From the NCBI RefSeq assembly GCF_018361265.1, contig NZ_JAFLNH010000001.1, positions 2,024,749 through 2,088,748 of the forward strand: 64,000 nt of DNA, given 5' to 3'. The translations under genes were made by a program, and so were the position numbers. The notes under the pieces were generated by a model, which saw only the letters and a list, made by a program, of their open reading frames with translations, was not told where the DNA came from and searched no databases. Shown piece after piece: positions 57,129 through 64,000 of the stretch (position 1 is the stretch's first letter; the number at the start of each line of letters is the position of its first letter). The DNA is from Mycobacterium sp. SM1 (GTDB lineage Bacteria; Actinomycetota; Actinomycetes; Mycobacteriales; Mycobacteriaceae).

Positions 57129-57872
57129 CTAGCCGGTGTTGCGTCCGGGCCGTTTACGGGGCCGGTAGCTGGGTCCATCCATGAGGATCTGGTGGCTGGT
57201 GTTGACGATGCGGTCAAGTAGTGATTCGGCGACGACGGGGTTAGGAAACAGGCCGTACCAGTCGCTCGGGGCACGGTTGGAGGTCAGTATCAGCGGCTTG
57301 CCGCTGACTGCGCGCTCGCTGATCAGCTCGTAGAGGTCGTCGGCGTGCATGGTGGTGTGCTCGCGCATAGCCCAGTCGTCGCAGATGAGCACGAGGGGTT
57401 TGGTGTATTCGCGGGTACGTTTGCCCCAGCTGCGGTCGGCGTGCCCGCCGGCTAAATCGGAGAGCATGCGGGAGGTTTTGACGAAGCGGACGTCTCCGCC
57501 ACGCCGAGCGACGGCGTGCCCGAGTGCTTGTGCCACGTGGGTTTTCCCTACGCCGACGGGTCCGTAGAGGATGACCGATTCGCCGGCGTCGAGCCAGCGC
57601 AGTGCGGCCAGGTCGCGTAGCATCGCGGCCGGCAGTTTCGGGTTGGCGGAAAAGTCGAAGCATTCAAACGTTGCTTGTTCCTCGAATTTCGCCCGTCTTA
57701 ATCGTCTTGTGAGAGCAGCGGATTCGCGGCGGGCGATCTCGTCCTCGCATAGCATTTGGAGGAGTTCCAGGTGGCCGATCTCGCCTGAGCGGGTCTGGGT
57801 GAGCCGGGCGTCGAGGGTGTCGAGCATGCCGGACAGTTTCAGGGTGCGCAGCGCGGGGTCGCAGATACCCAT
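57129..57872 (-). CDS. istB: IS21 helper ATPase IstB
   Basis: 247 residues. Seen: Walker A ILYGPVGVGKTHVAQALG (about residue 101), Walker B LVLICDDWAM (about 162) and the sensor region ILTSNRAPSDWYGLF (about 199). It belongs to the AAA+ helper family that assists the IstA transposase. Start ATG 57872; its AGGAG ribosome site is next to the intron insertion point at 57886, so expression from istA transcripts is now blocked unless the intron splices, which it cannot do on this strand. Confidence 0.93.
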   Translation of the reverse strand: MGICDPALRTLKLSGMLDTLDARLTQTRSGEIGHLELLQMLCEDEIARRESAALTRRLRRAKFEEQATFECFDFSANPKLPAAMLRDLAALRWLDAGESVILYGPVGVGKTHVAQALGHAVARRGGDVRFVKTSRMLSDLAGGHADRSWGKRTREYTKPLVLICDDWAMREHTTMHADDLYELISERAVSGKPLILTSNRAPSDWYGLFPNPVVAESLLDRIVNTSHQILMDGPSYRPRKRPGRNTG

Positions 57873-57885
57873 TGCGTGGTCTCCT

Positions 57886-59990
57886 GTGCGTCCAGTAGTG
57901 AAAGGTGGTTGATCATGTAATGGTTGGCGGCTGATTCGTAAGCTCGTCGTCGCTTGCCGGTGAAAGTCCGGTCCGGGTAGCTGTCAGGAGGCCCGGTAGC
58001 AGGCTGGCGGTGTCGTCTGGAAACGGGCGGGGTCGAAGCCCAGCGTCGAACGCCCCGGTTATCGGGGTGTGCAACCGAACGGTCCGTAACGTGAAGTGAA
58101 GCCTGCCGCGTCGTTAAGCGATCAGGGAGTGCCGAGCCCGGAGGAGAAGGGCGAAGGCCATGGAAGCGGTGAAGATCCTGGAAGTGCAGCCGTGAAGGAC
58201 TCCCCGGCGTAAGGGGCTCGGAACGTTCGGATAGTGGTGACGGGAACTGGAGAGGCCCTCCCCGGCCCAACCGACTGCGTAGAGCGGTTGGGGCGCGGCG
58301 ACCTATAACCGGCGACGAGCCGGGAAGTGGAAGCCAGCCGGGGGGGCGTCGGAGGTGGTCGTAGTACCGGTTGAGCCGAGCGGACAACACAACCGCCGGT
58401 GAGGGAAGGGCCACTGCTTCGTCGATGCGTGTGGGTGACTGTGGAGGTGCCCGGTGAGTGCCGTTTCGGCTAGTCCCGCCGACAGCGGAACTGTTGTCGC
58501 TGACAAGGTTGCGTTGGACAAGGTGCGTGCCCTGCAACACACGCTGTACCGGACGGCCAAGGCCGATCCGGGGCGACGGTTTCATGCGTTGTGGGACAAA
58601 ATCTTGCGCAGAGATGTCCTGTGGCGCGGCTGGGTCGCGGTGCGCACCAACAACGGCGCACCGGGCATTGACCGGACCACCTTGGACTGGATCGAAAAGG
58701 AGTACGGCATCGACCGGCTCCTTGATGAGCTGTTCTCCGGACTGCGGGATGGGTTGTATCGGCCGCTTCCGGCGCGGCGGGTCTATATCCCCAAGCCGGG
58801 AACGACCGAGCAGCGGCCGCTGTCGATTCCTGCTGTGCGTGACCGCATCGTGCAGGCCGCCACCAAGATCGTGCTCGAGCCGATCTTCGAAGCGGGTTTT
58901 GCCCCGTGCGGTTTCGGGTTTCGCCCGAAGCGGGGTCAGCACGATGCCCTGCAGGTGCTCGTCGACGAGAACTTTCGGGGCAGGCGGTCGGTGGTGGAGA
59001 CCGATATCGCCGATTGTTTTTCGGTGATAGCGCATGACCGGGTGATGGCAGCGGTCGAGGAACGGGTGTGCGACCAGTCGGTGCTTAAGCTGCTGCGCGC
59101 GATGCTGCGTGCGGGAGTGATGGAATCCGGCGTCGTCCGTCATCCAGGCACCGGAACCCCGCAAGGTGCTGTGATCAGCCCCTTGCTGTGCAACGTGTAC
59201 CTGCACCGGCTCGACCCGGTCCTGGGACACCCGCGCTTTCGGGGTGCTGGTGCGCTTCGCCGACGATCTGCTGGTGATGCGCGAATCCGAACAGCAAGCC
59301 CACGCCGCGCTCGCGCGGCTGCGGGCGCTGCTGGCCGAGTTGGGCTTGGTGCCCAAGAAGGCCAAGACCCGCATCGTCGAATTGGTGGTGGGCGGAGAAG
59401 GTCTCGACTTTCTCGGCTTTCATCATCGGATGGTGCGCTCGCGGGGTGTGCACGGCAGACGTGGTGTGGCGTTCTTGGCCCGCTGGCCCAGTGATCGGGC
59501 GATGCACCGTGCACGCGATCGGATCAGGCAGTTGACGATCCGGTCTCGGCTGCTGCTGCCGGTCGAGGTGGTGGTGGAGGACCTGAACAGGTTCCTGCGT
59601 GGCTGGGCGAACTATTTTCGCTACGGCCACTCCGCGATCCGCTTCCACAAGATCCAGCAGCACGCCCAAGACCGGTTGGCGCTGTTTACCGGTAGGCAGC
59701 ACAAGCGCGGGCGCGGCTTTGGCCTGTCCGTGCTTGCCTACCAGTCCACCGATTACTGCGGGTTGTACAGCCTGAACGGAACCGTCATCGCACCCAGGGC
59801 TAACAAGCCCTGGCGGGAGAAACCGAATGCCGGCGGTGAACGGCGTCGGTGAGCCGTGTGCGGGAGAACCGCATGCACGGTTCGAGGTGGCGGGAGCTGG
59901 AGCGGCACCGACCTGACCAGGGGCACCAGGGGACGGACAACCGACCGGGAAACCGGCGGCACCAAGGCCCTGGGTCCTACCGTCAGTGCT
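57886..59990 (+). mobile_element. Group II intron inside IS21
   Basis: The 5' end GTGCG at 57886 fits the GUGYG consensus. About 560 nt of structured, non-coding domain I-IV sequence precede the reverse transcriptase. Domain V is clear: GAGCCGTGTGCGGGAGAACC with its pairing arm CGCATGCACGGTTC (59849-59882). Domain VI follows. The 3' end is about 59985-59992. The intron runs antisense to istA/istB. Confidence 0.85.
58454..59852 (+). pseudogene. Group II intron reverse transcriptase/maturase, one frameshift
   Basis: Start GTG 58454. Seen: NGAPGIDRTTLDWIE (RT0/1 region), RPLSIPAVRDRIVQ, FRPKRGQHDALQVL, TDIADCFSVI and GTPQGAVISPLLCNVYLHRLD. One extra C at about 59215 (GACCCGG) shifts the frame, after which SWDTRAFGVLVRFADDLLVM carries the active-site ADD. 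The maturase (GIIM) part VVVEDLNRFLRGWANYFRYG follows, and no HNH endonuclease domain is seen. Whether the extra base is real or a sequencing error decides function. Confidence 0.88.
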
Positions 59991-60069
59991 CATTGCTTCT
60001 CCAGTTCCCGACCCAACTAAATAGTCGGTGCGGGTGACGCTTGGGTTAGATTCCGGGATTGGTTGATCT

Positions 60070-60840
60070 TCAGGCGACGCCGTTGGTGTCGCCTGCGCCG
60101 AACTGGTCGGGGCCGCGCAGGAACGCTGCGGTGGCGGCGGCGCCGGTTGCCGGTTGGGTGGCGCCGGCGTGTTCGGTGCCGGCGGTGAGGATGCCTTTGA
60201 TGGTCCGATACGCCGGATCGCCGACGGTGAGCGCGCGAGCGCAGGCGGCCTCGAGCCGGTCACAGCCGTGTTTGTCGCGCAGCCCGAGCACTCCTTGCGC
60301 GGCCCGCAGGTGGTGGATCGCGTTGTCGCGCATGAATTCGGCGATCACGGCCTCACAGTGCGGCCCGACCTCGGCGGCGGTGTGCCGCCACCAGGTTGGG
60401 GTTTTCATCGCGAAGGCGGCCGGCGGGTAGTGGGCGAAGTCGGGGGAGCGCCCGGAGGGCCGCCGCACGTGGGTGGCGACGACCTCGTTGCTGGCGAAGA
60501 TCTGCACGATGTCACCGGCGGTGCGGGCGTGCAGGCGCTGCCCGATCAGCCGCCACGGCACGCTGTAGAGGGCCTTGCCGACTTTGAGGTGCGAGTCGAC
60601 ACCGACGACGCCGATGGACCAGGTGGCGAGTTCGAACGCGTTGCTCGGCAATGGCTTCAATGCTTGTGCCTCGAACGCCTCGAACACCCGCAGTGGCTGA
60701 CCGCGGTCGAGGGCGCGTGAATGCCGTAGCCCGGCCACCTCCCGGCTCCACCGCAGTGCTTCGGCCTGCATCTGGGCCAGTGAGGTGAACTGGCGGCCGC
60801 GCCAAAACGAGTCCCGCACATAGGTCATTGGCCGTTCGAC
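60070..60840 (-). pseudogene. istA: IS21 transposase IstA, C-terminal part
   Basis: About 255 residues starting VERPMTYVRDSFWRGRQF, the post-catalytic region of IstA (KPRVER-x-x-x-YVR), and running to AGDTNGVA at the stop 60070. The rve catalytic core upstream is missing: the frame breaks near 60840-60866. Inactive. Confidence 0.88.
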
Positions 60841-60896
60841 GCGCGGTTTGGACCACGTCGTCAACTACATCCAATCCCGACGATCGGCACCGCAAA

Positions 60897-61181
60897 GTGC
60901 GGGTCACGCACCGGTTCCATCCGCTGTATGGCCGGGAGTACGAGTTCGTCGTTCACCGGCAGAACTGGGGTGAGGACCGGGTCTACCTGCATGACGAGAA
61001 CGGGGAGTTGTTCTCGGTTCTGACTGGCTGGACCGATGCGGCACCGGTCGATCCGTTTGTGGTGGTCGCCGAGGGCCGCTGCCCGTTCACCACGGCGGGG
61101 CTGCTGGCCCTCGCGGATCTGATCGACCGACTGCGGTCCCAGCCTGATCGGGACCGGGCTGTCAGGAAGATTACGCCGTGA
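60897..61181 (+). CDS. DUF5372 (Y4bD/Y4pK-type) protein of the serine recombinase cassette
   Basis: 94 residues from GTG 60897. Seen: RVTHRFHPLYGREYEFV, HRQNWGEDRVYLHDENGEL and DPFVVVAEGRCPF, a short beta-rich protein found with large recombinases in rhizobia and actinobacteria. Function unknown. Immediately upstream is the truncated IS21, so the native start or promoter may be lost. It precedes three more genes of the cassette on the same strand. Confidence 0.75.
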   Translation: MRVTHRFHPLYGREYEFVVHRQNWGEDRVYLHDENGELFSVLTGWTDAAPVDPFVVVAEGRCPFTTAGLLALADLIDRLRSQPDRDRAVRKITP

Positions 61182-61355
61182 CTGTCAACCAGATTACGCC
61201 GGAATTACTGACGATCTTGCCCACAGTCGGCGTGTCACTCGGCTCTATCCGCCAGTATTCCCGCGGATCACGCGGCTATCTGCGGCGTGTCAACACCTCA
61301 CCCCTATACTTTAACGGCATAATCCATCTAACAGTTTGGGTGATTGGGAGGCGAT

Positions 61356-61835
61356 ATGGGCCGACGAGGCGCGAGCGAGGACCCGAAGGTAGCAGCGTTG
61401 CGGGAGGCGCGCTGCCTCAACCCGCATCCCGAGGATGTGACCGACGAGGCGTTCCGTTCGCAGGAGTTCTTCGACGCCCGCGACGCGGTGCAGGTCAAAT
61501 ACGAGATGGTGCGGCGGGTGCGGGTGGACGGCGACTCGGTCACCGCGACCGCCGAGGCGTTCGGGTATTCCCGTCCCTCCTACTACGAGGCGGCCGCCAC
61601 GCTCGACGAGCAAGGGCTGGACGGGCTGGTGCCCGGCAAGCCCGGACCGCGCCGGGGACACAAGCTCACCGACGAGGTGTGTGCGTTCGCCGACCAACAG
61701 CTGTCCACCGACCCGAGTCTGCGGTCGGCGGATCTGGTGGAGCCGATCGCGGCCCGCTTCGGCGCGCGCGTGCACCCCCGCTCGATCGAGCGCGCGCTGG
61801 CCCGCTACCGGGATCAGCAGTCCAAAAGTCGCTGA
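61356..61835 (+). CDS. Helix-turn-helix protein of the serine recombinase cassette
   Basis: 159 residues from ATG 61356, with GGGAGG about 7 nt upstream. Seen: FFDARDAVQVKYEMVRRV, a helix-turn-helix (VTATAEAFGYSRPSYYEAAA), and a second HTH-like half (GPRRGHKLTDEVCAFAD ... SIERALARYRDQQ), like the HTH_32/winged pair at the N-terminus of IS481-type transposases. Probably a DNA-binding partner of the recombinase. Confidence 0.75.
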   Translation: MGRRGASEDPKVAALREARCLNPHPEDVTDEAFRSQEFFDARDAVQVKYEMVRRVRVDGDSVTATAEAFGYSRPSYYEAAATLDEQGLDGLVPGKPGPRRGHKLTDEVCAFADQQLSTDPSLRSADLVEPIAARFGARVHPRSIERALARYRDQQSKSR

Positions 61836-62211
61836 CTCATCCGCTCACGAGCCCAGGAGGGAGGACACCCCGCCGCTGTCCCCGAGACCCTCGCCTGGCC
61901 CCGCGACTGCTGAACCGAGCACCTGCTCGGATGCCGGCCAGGATCACGCTGTTCCCGGTGGTGGGCTGGACGCCTGCTACGAACAGCTGCGTCACGCCGC
62001 CCTGCACGCGCGTGCCGAGGCGTTCCCGCTGGGCTTCGCCGTGCTCACCCGCCAGGGCGTGACAGCCTGGCGTCGCGCCCTGACCGACCTCACCCCCGAT
62101 ACCCGACCGGCCCCGATCGCGACGGCGGCCCCAGTCGGCGCGGCGGTGTCGGCCCCGATCTCCGCCGAGCTCGTCGATGCCCTCGCCGCTGTTGTGCTCG
62201 CCGGCACCTAA
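61834..62211 (+). CDS. Small uncharacterised protein of the recombinase cassette (start uncertain)
   Basis: The conserved-looking part reads LDACYEQLRHAALHARAEAF and GFAVLTRQGVTAWRRAL. The frame is open upstream, but no ATG or GTG occurs between 61681 and 62041, so either the gene starts inside the helix-turn-helix gene (GTG 61681), uses a rare start, or is made by frameshifting from it. Overlap and order suggest a partner of the recombinase. Confidence 0.45.
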   Translation, partial: DSSAHEPRREDTPPLSPRPSPGPATAEPSTCSDAGQDHAVPGGGLDACYEQLRHAALHARAEAFPLGFAVLTRQGVTAWRRALTDLTPDTRPAPIATAAPVGAAVSAPISAELVDALAAVVLAGT

Positions 62212-62278
62212 CCCACCCCGATCGTCGGCACCCGCAACGTCCCACTCCCCATGACCGCCGTGTTCGGCGGGAAGGAGC

Positions 62279-64000
62279 ATGCCCGTGTTCACCGATACCG
62301 CCGCCTCCAAGGTGAGCGCTGCTCAGCTGGCCAAACCAGCGCTGTTGTATGTCCGCCAATCCACCCTCAAGCAGGTCATCCACAACGCCGAATCCGCGCA
62401 CCGCCAATACGACCTGCGCAGCCGGGCCATCGCGCTGGGCTGGGCCGATGATCAGATCAGCGTGATCGACATCGACCAAGGCCACTCCGGCGCCAGCTCC
62501 GCCGACCGCGAGGGCTTTCAGCACCTGGTCGCCGAGGTGTCGCTGGGCCGGGCCGGGATCGTGCTCGGCCTGGAATGCTCGCGGCTGGCCCGTAACTCCG
62601 CCGACTGGCACCAACTGCTCGAGCTCTGCGCCATGACCGGCACCCTGATCTGCGACGAGGACGGCCTCTATGACCCCCGCCAGTTCAACGACCGGCTGTT
62701 GCTCGGCATGAAAGGCCAGATGTCGGAGGCCGAACTGCATTTCATCAAGGCAAGATTGCGTGGCGGGGTGCTATCCAAGGCCCGCCGCGGCGAGCTCGTC
62801 ATGCCGCTGCCGGTCGGGCTGGCCCACGACGCCGTCGGCCACGTCGTGCTCGACCCCGACACCGCGGTGCAGCACGCGCTGCGCCACCTGTTCGACACGT
62901 TTGCCGCCACCGGATCCGCCTCGGCCTGCGTCAAGGCGTTCCGTGAGGCCGACCTGTTGTTCCCGTGGCGCCATCTCAAGGGTCCCCGCAAGGACGAACT
63001 GGACTGGAAGCCGTTGGGGCATCACACCGTGCTGCGGGTGCTGCACAATCCCCGCTACGCCGGTGCGTTCACCTACGGCCGCTACCGCCATCACAAACTG
63101 CCCAGCGGAAAATGGTCGTCCACCCTTTTGCCGCGCGAGGAGTGGATCTCGTTCATTCCCGACGCCCACCCCGGCTACATCACCCTAGACCAGTACGACG
63201 CCAACCGCGCCCGGTTGGCCGCCAATGCCGCCGCGCACGGCCGCGACCGCGCCGGCGGGCCACCTCGGGAGGGACCTGCCCTGCTGCAAGGGATCATCAT
63301 CTGCGGCCGGTGCGGCAAACGGATGACGGTGCGCTACAACCATCGCCGCGGTCAGCCATTGCCCACCTACGTGTGTCAACGCGACGGGATCGAGAACGCA
63401 AAACGGATCTGCGCCAACATCTTCGGCGCCGACCTCGACCGGCGCATCGGACAGCTGCTGTGCGACACCCTGACCCCGCTGGCTGTAGAGGCAGCCCTCA
63501 CCGTGTCGGCCGAACTCGAACAACGCTCCGCCGACGCCGACCGCATCCGCGCCGCCCACGTCGAACGCGCCCGCTACCGCGCCGACCTGGCCCGGCGCCG
63601 CTACCTGGCCGTCGACCCCGCCAACCGGCTCGTCGCCGACAGCCTCGAAGCCGACTGGAACACCGCCCTGCGCGAACTAGGCGACACCCAACAGGCCTAC
63701 GACAAGGCCCGCCAGCAGCACCCCGGGCAGCTCACCGACGCCCAACGCGCCCGCATCGGCCAGCTGGTCACCGACCTGCCCGCAATCTGGAACGACCCGC
63801 ACACCCCCACCCGGGAACGCAAACGCATCGCCCGGCTGCTCCTCACCGACGTCACCATCCACCGCGACAGCGACACCATCACCGCGCACGTCCGCTTCTC
63901 CGGCGGCACCGACACCACGCTCACCCTGCCCGCCCCCAAACCCGTTGGAGAGCAACGCAAAACACCCGCCAACATCGTCGCCGTCGTTGACGAACTACTC
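62279..64000 (+). CDS. Large serine recombinase (runs off the window)
   Basis: 574 codons visible from ATG 62279, with GGAAGGAG upstream, and no stop before the window end. Seen: resolvase domain with the Ser in ALLYVRQSTLKQ (about residue 27), GHSGASSADREGFQ, LECSRLARNSADW and GQMSEAELHFIKARL; a Recombinase domain (about 230-300); a zinc ribbon with CGRCGKRMT and a later YVCQRDG...C (about 342-380); and a coiled coil with many Arg (about 410-460). Such enzymes integrate or excise DNA circles at att sites. Confidence 0.93.
   Translation, partial: MPVFTDTAASKVSAAQLAKPALLYVRQSTLKQVIHNAESAHRQYDLRSRAIALGWADDQISVIDIDQGHSGASSADREGFQHLVAEVSLGRAGIVLGLECSRLARNSADWHQLLELCAMTGTLICDEDGLYDPRQFNDRLLLGMKGQMSEAELHFIKARLRGGVLSKARRGELVMPLPVGLAHDAVGHVVLDPDTAVQHALRHLFDTFAATGSASACVKAFREADLLFPWRHLKGPRKDELDWKPLGHHTVLRVLHNPRYAGAFTYGRYRHHKLPSGKWSSTLLPREEWISFIPDAHPGYITLDQYDANRARLAANAAAHGRDRAGGPPREGPALLQGIIICGRCGKRMTVRYNHRRGQPLPTYVCQRDGIENAKRICANIFGADLDRRIGQLLCDTLTPLAVEAALTVSAELEQRSADADRIRAAHVERARYRADLARRRYLAVDPANRLVADSLEADWNTALRELGDTQQAYDKARQQHPGQLTDAQRARIGQLVTDLPAIWNDPHTPTRERKRIARLLLTDVTIHRDSDTITAHVRFSGGTDTTLTLPAPKPVGEQRKTPANIVAVVDELL

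Larger units (their letters stand above)
57060..60866 (-). mobile_element. IS21-family element, istA truncated, split by a group II intron
   Basis: istB (57129-57872) and the 3' part of istA (60070-60840) on the minus strand are separated by an intron in the opposite orientation (57886 to about 59990). The istA N-terminus is missing on the right side, so the element is no longer autonomous. Ends approximate. Confidence 0.8.

Overview
The window looks like chromosome of a slow-growing, non-tuberculosis Mycobacterium. Evidence: high G+C codon use; the conserved mycobacterial run Rv0481c-murB-lprQ/ldt-Rv0484c-Rv0485-mshA-Rv0487; MIRU-type ATGA-linked repeats after mshA; an Mcr/SDR pair as in Rv1143-Rv1144; and a type III-A CRISPR locus whose repeat shares its 3' half with the M. 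tuberculosis direct repeat (from memory). I cannot name the species.

Layout. 1-8420: a wrecked type III-A (Csm) CRISPR-Cas locus. The order is cas6 (partial), cas10 (cut after the zinc finger), an ISL3 element without a target duplication, the 3' two thirds of csm4, csm5, csm6, cas1, cas2 and a short array that stops inside its seventh repeat. 8421-13968: a truncated Tn554-like tyrosine-recombinase element whose tnpB is split by a second such element (copy A), ending in an IS256 scrap. 13965-20874: a prophage remnant with a RelA/SpoT-type synthetase operon, a terminase split by an IS3 element, half an IS1380 element and two small phage-like genes. 21165-22990: decayed IS1380 and an unrecognised broken gene. 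22993-30363: intact core genes for peptidoglycan (murB, Ldt), mycothiol (mshA) and regulation.

30749-45715: a nest of mobile DNA inside an FAD monooxygenase gene. One IS3-family element (30989-42329) is inflated to about 11.3 kb because one Tn554-like element sits in its orfA and another in its orfB; the second carries copy B of the element seen at 10294, inserted at the same His codon of a different tnpB. Further IS3 and IS1380 elements interrupt the same monooxygenase. 45962-55416: metabolic genes (SDR, Mcr-type CoA racemase, transglutaminase-like protein, then ferredoxin, P450, NDMA-type alcohol dehydrogenase and aldehyde dehydrogenase), with an IS256 element between. 55998-64000: a dead integrase, an IS21 element split by a group II intron, and a cassette with a large serine recombinase running off the window.

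How it fits together. The CRISPR locus has lost its cyclase/polymerase half and most of the Csm backbone, but keeps adaptation genes and Csm6. Intact operons (murB-Ldt, Rv0485-mshA-YbjN, P450-redox) lie between dense mobile DNA. The most novel signals are a recombinase-encoded transposon that twice landed on one conserved codon in rival recombinase genes, and a three-gene phage operon that looks like a toxic small alarmone synthetase system.
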